This document shows, piece by piece, positions 24,760 to 39,300 of a DNA stretch of 64,000 nt. Position 1 is the stretch's first letter, and each line of letters starts with the position of its first letter. This stretch comes from Atrina japonica (taxonomy: Eukaryota; Mollusca; Bivalvia; Pterioida; Pinnidae). The notes under the pieces were generated by a model. That model had not been told where the DNA came from. It made no database searches and saw nothing but the letters and a program-made list of their open reading frames with translations. Position numbers and translations under genes: made by a program. The DNA is taken from NCBI GenBank assembly GCA_030159075.1, contig BROG01000074.1, positions 1 to 64,000 on the forward strand, read 5' to 3'.

Positions 24760-27700
24760 GACCTATTGCCCTTTCTTAATATTAAATACTCATTTTCATT
24801 GTCACTTTCTTGTATCCAAGCCATAAAAAAAGTGCTTTTTTATAATACATGTATTTTGTAAAAAAGTACAAAACTGCAATGCATGGCGATAGAAAGCTAT
24901 GGATCACAAGAGATCACCTGAGCCCCTCAAGTGACCGCCCTCAGAGACCCTCAGGTAACATAAAACTGTAATTGAGCTCATATAAATGATTTAACACAGG
25001 TCTATAAAATTGATATAGGTCTGTATCAATAATGACTATCTAACTAAGTCTGGTTCATAGCTACCTACGACATGCTTAGGCAACTTCAACGCTTGAAGAT
25101 AGACCATAATTCATTAGTACATGATTTACAAGTTCTGTACTGTGATGAACCTTCCAATCAGTAAGATTAATATATGACTTACAATGTCTGTACTGGGATG
25201 AACCTTCAGATCAGAGTTCATTAATATATGACTTACAAGTTCTGTACTGGGATGAATCTTCCAATCAGTAAGATTAATATATGACTTACAATGTCTGTAC
25301 TGGATGAACCTTCAGATCAGAGTTCATTAATATATGACTTACAAGTTCTGTACTGGGATGAACCTCAGACCAAAATTCATTAATATATGACTTACAAGTT
25401 CTGTAATGGGGTGAACCTCAGACCAGAATTCATTAATATATGACTTACAAGTTCTGTACTGGGATGAACCTTAAATCTGTTTGCTATGTATTGTGGGAGC
25501 CAGTCACCTTCTCTCAAATTGTGACACAAGGGATGACCCAGATCATTGACAGTACGAATATTTGCCAGTACAGACATCACACCTGAAAAATCAACACAAA
25601 TTACAGACAGCATTGTTACTAATATCTAAGAAAACAGAAAAGTCATCCAGTCATACGTAATCTAACATTCCGAATAGAATATTAAACATATACAAATATG
25701 TAGAGCTGAAATAAACATAAAAATCAGTCATCTTTTTCTACATGTACATTTTATTTCACTCCTTAAATTACCCTCTGTGTTTCTCACTTACCAGATAAGT
25801 AAAAAAAATTTAAATACATAGATCTACGACAGGCTAAATAAAATTACCCCAATTTGTTCCTCAACTTTAACTGTATTTCTTTTAATTTCTTTAAAAGTAA
25901 ATTGTTTGAGATCCAATTTCTTTAACATTACTCTTATTGCTACAACATCTACAATATGAACTCACTCCTATCAAATCTTAAAAGAATACAATAAAAATAC
26001 AAATACCAACAAGTTCAAAACATATACAATTTATCATAAAATTATGTGATTGATAGTGGAAAACATCACAATAATAGTTTTCTTTATAGATATATTATTT
26101 TAATGTACATCTAAATCTATTGGACAATGTACCTCTAAGTCCACAGTAAACCATATTGCCATATCCAGGTATGCTGTAAGAACCAAATCCCTTCCCATCA
26201 GCCCTTTCTTCAGAATCACATCTGTATAGAACCCTATTTAGATCTGCAAGTGTCAGCTTATCAACAATTGCATAAAAATTGGAAGTTTCAAAAGACTCAT
26301 TAAACATTGTCCTTCCACTGTAGGATCTCATGAGGTATCCAAACTGACTAAGACCTCTCCTTAGATCTAGAAGTGCATCTTTAGCTTCAGCTGGAAGAAC
26401 AGTTCTGAAAGCAGAAAGAGTTTCTGTATGAATGAAATATACATTTTCCTACATAAACCCTTTCAATACGATAATGTCTTAAAATGCCCGCTAAATTTAT
26501 TGTTCACTATTCACGATAACGTCCACGATCGCCTGGTAGAAGTACAACTGCTGATTACGAGAATGTTGTAAACCGCCTCGTGTTTCTCTTTCAGTAGCTT
26601 CACTTTCAATTCGGATTTTCCCACTTTCAGTTTATGACTGGAAATAATGATTATAACAAGAGTTAGATGAGACTTTAGTCTATATCATCACATGTACATG
26701 TAATGGATGCTAGCGAAAATAAGCAAGTTACCACAAATATAAAAGTGCTATAATTTTGAAATCAGTGAATGAGACTGTTACAGTGAGCAGACTGCAGAAA
26801 ATGTAAACTGCTACAGTGTATAACACTATGCAGCGGTGATGTTGCAGTACTGAAAGGGAACATACATGTTATATTCCTTGTCTTGTTCTCCTCAAGTCAC
26901 ATGTTGAGTGAGAGTTAAGTACCACATGATCATCAAGGGATCATCACTGTGAATCACACGACATAAAACTTCTGATTGATTCTCATCACAAATTTTCTTA
27001 AAAATACATACACTACTGTAATATTCAAGACAATATATCATTTTTCATTCCCTTGCAGTTTTCTTTTCATCCAGAGTTCAAAAGTTCTGAATAATAAAAA
27101 TAAATGTCAAAAAACACATCCACCCAAAAATATGCACACACATACATAATGACACATCTACACCCATACACTAAAAACACAAATAAACTTACTTAATAAC
27201 TACAACACTTCCTGGTGTTAACTGTTTGAATGACACTTCTGTACATTTCCCATTATCTATCGAAGTTAAATTAAACATCCTACTGTCTTCTGGACTAAAA
27301 TTAAATTTCATTTCCAAGAAAAAATTTGGCAACCCATTGATGAACTTTGGATCCTTTTCATACTTATAAGCATCTGTTTTCCGAACTCTTCCTTCAAAAA
27401 GGGCATCCGAGACAATACCTGCAAAATATCAATTGTAACACATATTCTAGGATCTGAATAATAAAATTTGATTATTTAACACCTATCAGCATACACCATA
27501 CTGGTCTAGGACCAGTAATCGACTAGGATCAGTAGCCAGATATTGCATTATTTTATTATTTTGGACAATTTTGGGAGATTTTTTTTAGATCAATCATGAG
27601 ATGTATTACATTTTTCACAAACAGAAGAGAAAAAATACTGTCGTGGTACATAATAAAGATGAAATCATAGAATAGCTGGGTACTGGTTCTACCTGGCTTC

Positions 27701-30700
27701 TAGTCCCTGATCAGTACATCAAATTTGAATCTGAATGTTGTTTTACGCCACACTCAGCAATTACATTAAATTGATTCTCTGATGTGAACAAAGTAATTGT
27801 GTATCATAAAAATCCTAGAGACATAGGTCAGCGGTGGAAATACTATCGATATTCTTGAAAACCGCATTCAATTTCACAATGGTTAAGATTTACCATTTAC
27901 CTGCATCATCAGGCAATCTGACAGTATTGATGAATCAATACATGTCTCTCTTTCCTATGAAACCATTTATAAGTGACAAGAATTTACCGTTCACAAATGG
28001 TCCATTCGGACACCAGAATTAAATAGCTGACAAACATGTTCATAATTATGATGTCACGACTGAATGACATTAAAAAAGCACATTGAGTACCACATGTCCG
28101 ACATTTGGCGATAAGTCAATTACAAGACTTTTACCAAAACATTAACTAAATGGACCCACAGAAATGCTGATGGAGACAAAACCTATGGCCTACACCCCAC
28201 AATTTCATTTTGAAAGTGATACTCTTCAGCTAATAGAAACATCATAAGATAGAAGAGTAAGGAATGGAATTGTTTGTGATTCTGTGAAATAGCATCTTTA
28301 ACTCATGCACCCCTAAAGACACATTTGGACTGGTCTAAGTCACTGATTTACAGAAGAGTCCATAGTTTTTCCAGGGTTGATGAGTTAAAGTCTAAGGTCT
28401 GACTGGATTAGACGTGACAAGGGACACAGTTGTGATTAAAAGTAATAGCAAAATTGTCAAACGACATCAGAATACACTATATTATCATATCAACATAAAT
28501 ATCAATGCTGCATTTTATTTGTACAAGACTTAATCTGAACATACAAATGTACAGTCAAAACTATCTATAAAGACCACTCAAGGAAACAGGCAAAAGTAGC
28601 CATTATAGACAGGTGGCCTTTATAAAGAGGTTTTTTCATTTTTTTTTTCATGTTTGAATGGCCTTTACAGGTAGGTGCCCTTTATACAGAGGTGACCTTT
28701 AATGCAAGTTTGACTATATTTATAACTGGAATATGGTATGATCCTCCCCATACAGAAGGAAAGTTTATTACATGTAAGGAAATCCTTTGATAGAAAATTA
28801 GAGTCAAAATTTTATATCACGATAAAATTTTGTTTCAACAGGGGAAGGTAAATTGACCTTCCTATGATGAAACAAGATTTTATCATATCAATTTCATACC
28901 TTGAACAACCAGTGGCCTGATGTAACCAGTTTCATCTGGGTTACCAGGGGTACTAAATGCCGTCCTTGCTACCAAAACTATGGAGTCATGTGATAAAGGA
29001 TCATGTCTGGTAACAGCAACTGTATCATGTGTGAGCTGATCTACAAAGACCTGAGATAAAAATGGAGAAAAAAATAATAACATTACAGAAAATCTATTTT
29101 AATACAACTTCTATAACAAGGTGTTTTACACACAAACACAAATACTGGCACATACTACACACTAAACACACATACTGGCACACCGAACACACATGCAAAC
29201 ATACACACACACAAAGTCATGTCTAAGTTTGTTTTGTTTTGTAGGGGTATTCCTTTGGACTTTTCTCTTTACAGCGTTGTCAATATTCAATATGTTCTCT
29301 ACTCCAGTAAAGCTCGATATCTGAAACACCAAACTTAAAGTGACCAGATGTTGTACATTAATTACAACTTAACCTGTTGTAAACTGTTATTTCATTGAAT
29401 TTATTGTACAGAACAGCTGATGGTTATATTTCATACCTGAGTCCATTGTGAAATTGACCTTTGAATCTTGTTCAAAGTTTTGACACAAACCTATGGTAAT
29501 TCTGACAATCATATACAGATTGATATTATTCTCTTCTGAACTTGACATCTGTCATTAGATTTCAGGTTTTACTTGGATGAAATGTGGTAGTATCTTCTTC
29601 TGCTGTTATGGTTGATGTTGTTGTGGTGGTGGTTGGCCGAAATAAAAGATTTACAGTATTAAATGTAGAGAGTTCTGATCCAGTGATTATATTACCTCTG
29701 AAAACCCGCCCTTGCCTAGTTTATAGTGAAGTTGATTGAGGAACATTTTGGCTGCTGTGATACCAAATGTTTGGTTGATGAATGGTTTGTCAGGAAACTC
29801 CCAGTGAGCCCAGGATGTATACAGTCTCTTTTCCTTGACAACATGTATCTGAAATTTTCATGTACAAATATATTACAAAGACAAACATCTGACTGATACT
29901 ACTTGTGTAACAGATTGGGGGCGAGGCATAACTATCATACTAACCAATTAGATTACAGATTCTACCTCTTACTGATGTAAACCTGTAAATGTAGTTGAAA
30001 GATATCTGATGGTGTTAATATTTGCATTTTTCATATTGTTGATAAATCTCTGAAGTTAAGAAACAGTGAAAAATTTTGGATAAAAATGTATATGTACATA
30101 GTATATTACAGACTGCCTTTTCAGGACCTGATGTCATTTTAATGCTACTTCTGATCCACAAATTCAAAAAACTGTTCATGTCAAAAGAGAGCAAAATGTG
30201 AAAATTACAACCTGTGGAATGAAACCCTTATACAGTATGTTAATAACTTAATTCTAATTAATCACCTTAATAAAGACTTTGAACATTATTATCAATGAAA
30301 TTTCTATCTTTAACACTCTAAACAAAAGAGAAATATATTCACCCATTACAGGGTTATTAAAATTTCCTACCAAAAGTTTGGAAATTGAAATATAATCAAC
30401 TATCTCATGCAGTTATAAGATTTATCTATATTTTTTTAAAATGAACATATATGGAACAAGAGGCCCATGAATCACAGTGTTAACCTGAACTGTTCTGGTA
30501 TCTTACAAATATATGGTTTTAGGATGAAAACCTCAATTATCACTTCTTGGGAGTGGAGAAGAGTTAAAAATGAATGAAAATGACAAAGTATGAAAAAATA
30601 TAAAAAATGCATCAAAAATTAATTTTTCAATTTCCACTAAAACAGAAATTTGAATATTTCCATGTAGAACACCCTAATGCAATTAATTTTTAATCCATAT

Positions 30701-33306
30701 AGAAGTTGGAAATATGAAGGGATAACAGATAGACAGAGGGGAGACCCCAGACAATGGGTAATCAGAAAAACCTTAACTGAACTTTCGATTGAGATGACCT
30801 AATGACAATTTGTAGATCACTTACATGATGTGGCACCATCTGATCATAGCCACGATTACTACCAGTGGCACAACAGGCCATAGACACTAGTGCAGAAGAT
30901 GGAAACAAATCAAAAGGTGATCTCTTCTGTATAAAAAATAAAAAAATATCAGTGATTAAAGTAAGTCAAATCAAGTTTTACATTACTGTATAGCTACAAC
31001 ATTCTGTTACTGGTTGTTTACATCATTTTACAAAAATACACTCACTCACATTTAATTTGTCTCTAAAGATAATCAACATACATGTATTTTAAAATTTTGC
31101 TCTTTTATCTTAAAATTCATTTTCACATTAAAGGTCAGAAAAAAAATTAAAATGAGACAAGAATAGAGACATTGTAGGTCTACAATATGACTGAACTATA
31201 TATGTAACAAGAGCCAACTGTAAATGTTTTGTTTGTTGTTTACATCCTGTCAAGAATTTTTCAATTATATTGAGACGTCAATATCTTTTAGTGAAGTACA
31301 AATTTTGACCTGTGCTATGGACTGACACCAATGTAGTGAGGGTTCTTTTGCGTGCCACTTATGCCATGACACAGAACTTCGGCTTTTTGTCTCATCCAAA
31401 ACACCTGTGACTTTCACTTTGTATACCGAGTGTTAGGCTAACAGACGCTACCATTTTTAAAAAGATTTTTGCATAACCCAGTATCGAGAATCGAACCTGG
31501 TACTTTCTGCTTGCAAGTCAAACGCTCTACCACTAGACTACAACAAGCAGTTTGTTTGTTCGTTTGTTTATTGTTGTTTTAACGTCCCACTCAAGAATCT
31601 TTCGCTCATTTGGAGACATCACCAAATGCCGGTGAAGGGCTTTAAATTTTGGCATATGCTCAGCACTCACGGCCCTTGAGCAGTGAGGGTTCTTTTACAT
31701 GCCAACACGAACTGCGACATGGGACCTTGAGTTTTACTGTCTCATCCCAAGGACAGGAAACCAACCTGCCGTTGGCTGGACTCGAACTCACGATCAAGAG
31801 ACAAGCGCGCACTGAGCCAGGCCAGCTCACCACAAGCAGTCAACTGTACATGTAAAAAGAAGTTGTAGTTAAGATGCATGTGTTTGTTATTCATATACTT
31901 CCATGACTGGATGATACAGAAAGCATATCTAAACTTGTAATTAGGCTAGAATTAATCAGGAATGAAATTTTAAATAATCAGAAAGCATATCTAAACTTGT
32001 AATTAGGCTAGAATTAATCAGGAATGAAATTTTAAATAATCAGAAAGGATATCTAAACTTGTAATCAGGCTAGATTTAAGTAATCATATATAGTAACTGG
32101 GATTAATTAAAGGAGAACAAAATATGTATCTAAATGACAGAATTTTTATCTTTGACTTATTCATCTCCCATGATTACAAAAAAATGTCAGTAAATGATAA
32201 CAGACCTCGACTGGGCTCATGTTGTCATGTGTCTGATCAAAGAAAAGAGCATGAGCTGTTGTGGGTACGAGTGGTCTAACTCGAGGCTGTGCAAATGAAC
32301 CAACAGGGGATCCTCCATATTTGAATACTAAACGTCCCTCCTCATGAGCATCTGGGGCACTCATTGCCTCTGTAACAATAATCAGAAAATAACAAGGGTA
32401 ATTAAAAGAGTGCAAGAGAACCACAAATTGTATAAAATATACCTGTCAAATGCTAAGCGAGGCAAATCTTATCACTGGCACATTGGAAGAAGACTTTTAA
32501 ACATGTACCATGTTTTGTCCCTATATAAGATAATATATGATTGACAACAGACAAAAGACAATGGCAATCTTCACTATGAGCCTTTGAATTGAATGACCTA
32601 AAAACTTCTAAAAATATAAGTACAGGCATTGACTATTCTAATGAACTCTGTTTGTTTCATGTTGTTTCATTGGTCAGTGACAATGAAAACTTCCAGGGGA
32701 TTAAGGTTTCACTGCTTGTTTTTATATGGTGTCACACACAAAGTTTTGTTGACCGACATTGATGCACTTGTTTATATATTTTGTCATACAATGTGTATTG
32801 AAATATTTTTTCAGTGTCTATAGTTTCTTGTTTCAAATATGAAATATAAATACGAATGTTTCGCTAATTTTGTCAATAAAATGGCATTAAAATGATCAAA
32901 TCCAAATAATAAATCTATAACTACAGCATCAATAACTAAACAAAGTAATTTGGACATAGATAAAGGTATAAACCAGTATAAGTCAACATTTTAGGGTGTT
33001 TCTGTAGATTTCTGGAAATTTTTATAGGATTGTTGACCCCTTACATTTTTTGTTATCTCATTTTTTACACATTTACAGAACTGGCTAATTCAGATGGTTT
33101 TCAATGTTACAAAGCTAATAATATTTCAAGTAAAGAAAGTCCTCAAAATAACTTAAGTCTAACCTCTAATCAAAGATGTGATTCCCAATCTGTTCATGAA
33201 AAGATTATCCAATCCCTCACTACCAGTAAATAGTTCCGCTATGACATACAGGTCTGGACGAATCTTTCGGGCAGAATCAATCATATACTGAAATCATGAA
33301 AATCCA

Positions 33307-33396
<90 letters not shown>

Positions 33397-36300
33397 TAAT
33401 AAATGCATTATATGCATTAAAAATACCTAAAAAGAAAAACAATGATACTTTTAAAAAGTCTCGGAAATGAGACCAAAAAAAGTATTTAGATGCAATTTCA
33501 GAGAAAAAAATGAACTATAAGTATAATACAGAAGCATGTTTTATATGCATGGTGCAGTAAGATAATATAATACACCCTTGATGATAGCATATCTTGAAAC
33601 AAAGAAAAACCATAACAACGAAAATTGCTAATATGATGTTCATAAATGTTACACTTTCTGTATTAAAAATAATGTCATATCTATATAAAATGATGTCATA
33701 TCTGTAACAAAAAAATAATGTCATATCTGTAAAAAATAATGTCATGTCAGTAAAAAAATGTTTTGTGTTTGTAACAAATGCAATGACAAACTTTGTTTCA
33801 TTTGTTTGAATGTGTGTCTTTATGATATTATAAAGTAGCATGGTTACTATGATGTAACAATATGTCGTCTGGTTGTTGTCAATGAAATTAAGATAGTTCA
33901 TGTGCACAAACAGACAAAAACTTACTTCAGCCACATGCATAGGAGTACTGTGGCAATTATCAAGTCTAACGCCATGAAATATCCTCGCTGTTGTCTCTGA
34001 ATATTCTCTCATAAGTTGCCATAAATATGGACAATCTTCTGGCCTCTTCCCAAATCGCAGTTTACAGCTGTCTCCCCATGGAATCAATTCACGTCGTAAA
34101 TAAACATTAGATCCTAAAAAATATCATAAAATAAAATAGATAATCCATATCATATAGATTACACTGAATTTCAAAATTAAATTTTAAGTATATTTTTTGA
34201 GTAATTGCAATTGCATTTATTTCAATATCAAAGTTAAGAATCTACACTGAATACTGCCCATGTTATTCTGTGTAACAAACTTATTTCTTTATTTAAAGAT
34301 ACAACAATGTTCCTCTAATATTCAAACTGTACAACATATATGTGTATGGAAAATACCTATAAAATGGAAAATTGAACTTCAAGTTAATTTCCACTACAGT
34401 ATTAACAAAATTTGAAAAGGTTTCGATCTTTCAGTCATTATCAAAATGATGAACATATCAGCATTTAAAGATTCTCAAATATTACCATCCCACTGGAACC
34501 TAAGCTGATTTTGTGAGAAAATTTGCCAGTTTACTTGCAGAAGACTGGTGGTCTCTTCCCAAGTACTGGTGCATTGAAACCGAGTTCTCTCCTCCACCAT
34601 TAAAAACCAACCACAACCATATACTGGTATTAACTGAAAAATTGTTAAGTGTGGCAATTAAAAACCAACCACAACCATATACTGGTATTAACTGAAAAAT
34701 TGTTAAGTGTGGCATAAATCACCATTCAAAATGTAAAACATATACTACCACCTGTGTGCCCAGGTATAAGATACTGGCCTTTATACACAGGTAATCCTTA
34801 TATAAAGGTGGCTGCTATAGCAGGTTTTACTATACTACCACCTGTGTGCCCAGGTATAACATATATAATGATAAGTGTGAATCTGTATACTTTACAAAGA
34901 ACTAGAGCATACAGGTGTGCAAGTTTGTGTAGAAATAAAGATATAAAAGTTCCATTTGTTCGAGAAACACAACAGAATATTTATTATAACCAAGTTTCAC
35001 CGTATGAGATTATATGTACAATATATTACTATAAATAAAATTTTCAACTAAAGCATCATGAATTACCATGCTCGGCAAAATTTCTCAGAGGGTCATCTCC
35101 CATAACCCAGCCATTAACTGCCATAATGAGGGCAGCAGAGTCCCCATACATCATATTTTCCTCTGACTCTACCTTCCCAACATATGTGTCTGGTTGTACA
35201 AAATAACTGAAATATACATGATATAGATATGTACTATTTACTATGATGACAATGACTCCATACAAAATATTCAAGATTTTCAATACAGTAATTTTTACAA
35301 GAAACATGTACTATTGTACTTGTAACCATTTTACGCAATCATCATATACATGATATATAATACTGTAAAACAATTCATTTTGGTGCACTTAGTATTTAGA
35401 ACTACCAGAGCTGGAAATGCTTTCATGCAATTCAAATTTAGTACTCTGAACATGAGTGACCTACTACTGGGTATATGTGCTCATACTTAATTCTTAATCT
35501 CACATAAAAATTTATTGAATTTTCTTCACATGAAAATTGCTAAAATTTAATTTGTGCAAACATAGATAATTTAACAGATTTCAATAAGGATAAAAAGAGG
35601 TTTACATTGAAACTTGTACATAAAGACTCCCTTAGGGACACAATAAAACCAGTCTTTATAGGGAGGTGGTCTTTATATACAGGTTGATTTGTATACAAAT
35701 GGTACTATTGGGGATAGCAAAAACAATATTTATGACCAGGTGGTCTTTACACACATGGTCACTATAGCATGTTTTACTTTACTGTAGTTCTACCAAGATA
35801 AATTGGCATATATTATCTAACAATTCTTATTTTGTATAGATGAGCAGTTGTACATGGCGTTAAAATGCTACTGTTGCTAGATAAACTGACAAAGCCATAT
35901 TACAATAAACCATGTGAAGAAATACATGTATTACCAGGGGTTTTCCACACTCTTCTGGGAGTGGGGCCTGGGCCTTTTGAATTGGGAATTTTTGCAAAAT
36001 TTTGTCGAAATTGGGAAATCTAAAAAACCACACAAAACTGTTTGAAAATACAAGAATCTATTCAGATTGTCATTTGACTTCAATGGGAAATTTTGATTGC
36101 TAATTGGGAATAAATATTTTTTTTGCATTGGGAATGGTGCCTTATTTCGACCCTCTACAATAGGGTGGAAAATCCTGATTACTCACAAATGAATCAAAAT
36201 CTAGCATTTTAAGAATAAGTCAAATTCTAACAAACTTACTTATGCATCAATGGATTTTTGTGTGAGACAAGACCAAGCCTTGGACCATGACCATCTACAA

Positions 36301-39300
36301 ATCTATATTTAGCATTGGCAACAAAGTTGGTAATAGCCTGACTGATGTGAGCATCAATTTCTGCCTTTTTATGATTATTAAGATCACATAACTTTGCCCT
36401 GAGGTCCTCACAACATGCTGATATTCTCTGGCTTCTGTTCATCACTCCAGGTCTATAAATGATAAACAAAAATTTTCATAGAATTAAAAGTAAACTGTCA
36501 GTAATTGTTACAAGCTATCAGTAAAAAATTGTTTGTTTCACATACTCCAACCAAGGTTTTAGACATACCGGTAGGTTTGTTGGCATGAAATTTTTTTATA
36601 TACTATTATTACTTTAATATGGAAATCTAACAAAATTCTGATCTTTCATAAAAAATAACTAAAGTTGTTGGAGAAAAGCATAACTAAATAATTATCAACC
36701 ACATATTTTACGTGTAGAATCAATGAAAAAAGTGAATAAAAGGAAAAATATGTTAAATTACAAATTGATTTTATAATTTAATACAATGAATCTCGTTATC
36801 TCAAATTTCATAGGACCGTCCCTATAACTTTGAGTTTGAGATATCCAGAATTCAGGATAAACAAAATTTTTAATTAACATAATTTTGTATCCATAAAAAT
36901 CGGGACAGGTCATTCAACTTTGACATATCCATAATTTCAACTCATCTAATTTGGACATAATGGAAATCAATTGTATACATAAAGAACCATGTTACACCCC
37001 AAAACAGAAATGACTGCTGCGACAAATGTGCAATACAAGTAGCTTATACTGTAAAGACCCATGTTACACCCCATAAGGGTAAAAAAAAAACAAATACAGG
37101 GACAGTTGAATAATGATTGCTACAAGTCATCGTGTTCCTACAATTCCTGTGCAAATTTCTCATGCTAACTATCTTCCAATTTTAAAAAAAGTCATATTTA
37201 CCCATCACACACCAAATGATTACCACCTTGTGGAACTGGATGGTATGCAAGTGCTACTTTTTGATCATATGTGATTTAATTGTTAAGATTATATTGCTAT
37301 AGAGTTACGCTTACCTATCTGTATTGTACAGCTTCAGTGCAGTATCCATGTCAATCAAGCTCTTGTTACGTCTAAACTCAGGGTCCTGTAGGAGTTCTAG
37401 TTGGGGCTTTGATTGTGTGACAAATTTGTTTTCTTTATAAAATCAAAACAAAATCAATTTTATATTCTGCAGTGGAATATCAAATATGAAGAACATCTAT
37501 CTCATACAATATGTTCAATATAAAATATGAATCTAAATTAAATTTCCCTTTTATACATACAAAATGTAATTCAAATAATGTAAAAGAGTCACACAGAAAT
37601 AAACAGGTGCTCTATATCCAAACTCATATAGGAATTTCATGAAAAAAAAACAACCTGGTTCTAGACTTTATTTTGTGAGAAATTAATGAAAGCCAAAATC
37701 CTCATAATATGCACAACTCTGTTATATATACATGAACATTCTGTGCTAGAAAATAATTTGAACTCTAGAACTGTAAAAGGTATTACACAGACAAAACAGG
37801 TACCCTACCTGTGAATGCCCAAGACAGACAACAAGGTGTAAAACAGTATGTCCCTGACATGATTCATGGGAATATAACAAAAAAAAAAAAATGACTATTG
37901 CTAAAATCACTCCAATTATCAAATGTATTTCTGTCTGAAATATGATAATTTCCCCACAATAATGGAAAAAACATGTAAATACTTGACTCTTGAAACAAGA
38001 TCTTAATCATGATATATTGCTGTGCATTATTAGCAGTATATATGCATTATACATGTTTTACCTATACAACAGAAAAACATTTCCATGGCTGAGTATTTTG
38101 AGCATCTCTCACCTTTAGTGAGTGCAAGTTCTAGACCTGCTGAAATCTAAATGGAAAGTTTGCCATTTGTGTTATGTGATGTAAAACAACAACTTAAAAA
38201 CAAACAAAACAGTCTATATATACACTGATATATGACTGAGTGACATCTCTTTGTACTCTCAAAATACTAAACAGATAGGTAGGGTGATTGACATAGAAAT
38301 CAATAAAATACCTTGAATAGCTCTCTTGAAATCTTTCATGACTGCATCTACATCAGCTGTGTAGAATTCATGAAGTTTGTACTTTGGGAAAACCTCATTT
38401 CTAAGAATACTGTCAATTGTCTGCAACAAAATCCAATGTACATGGAATGAACCAAGTTACTCTACGTAAATACATGTAGACCAGTAACAAATGTAATTTT
38501 TAATTCTAAATTAAACTTTTCAATACATTCAATTGTCAAAAGAAGTTGAATTTCAGAAATGCATCAAGCTGTGATATCCTGTGACAAAATGTAACTTACG
38601 CTCAAATGATTGTGACTGTCCACTATTGATGGGATACCTTTAGTTTCATATTTTCCCTCACCGACATCAATACTGAAATGGTATAATATTCTATCCATTA
38701 AATATGCTGGTTTTAGATACGGAGAATTGGCCATGTTATAGCCACATTCTGGGTGTTCCAATAGCCAGGGTGAGTCTGAAGAAGTGTGGTTCAACACTAA
38801 GTCTGTCATTGACAACACTTTCCATTCTTTCATCATTTTTTTCACAAAAAAGTCTACATCACTGTAGTTGGCAGTTTTATCCCCAGTGTTAAATGAAGGA
38901 TTCAGTTTTCGTTGATCTCTCAAAGAGTATGCTGAATTGGAATGTCCAAGTTCCTGTATCGGTGTAAAATGTATAAAATTGTATCCCGATTCGTAAGTTA
39001 CACGAAGTCTTCCTTCCCATTCATTTAATGGCCCAAGCAGCTTTGAAATGACAGTCTGACATTGTATACAGTTCAATGGCAGCTCATCTGCATCTTCATC
39101 GTCTGTGTCATATGACAGTTTTGGATCGACCAAAAAATATCCACTACCATCCGCATTGTCTGGGTTGATACTGTAAAAGAGTAAACATATATCAAATGAA
39201 AACTTTGCCAATTTTATCATGATTTATATTTACCTGATGCTATATCCATACAGGAAATCTGAAAAACAAGAAATGGCTACAGGGAGTATTACTGTATTGT

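Noticed and set aside
31440..31545. Functional tRNA-Ala gene
   Set aside because: Box A, an anticodon-like loop and box B are recognisable, but the acceptor stem does not pair and the sequence continues into a SINE body seen at 39575 and 41185.
38704..38892. Plus-strand 62-codon frame
   Set aside because: Antisense of AGL exon 3.
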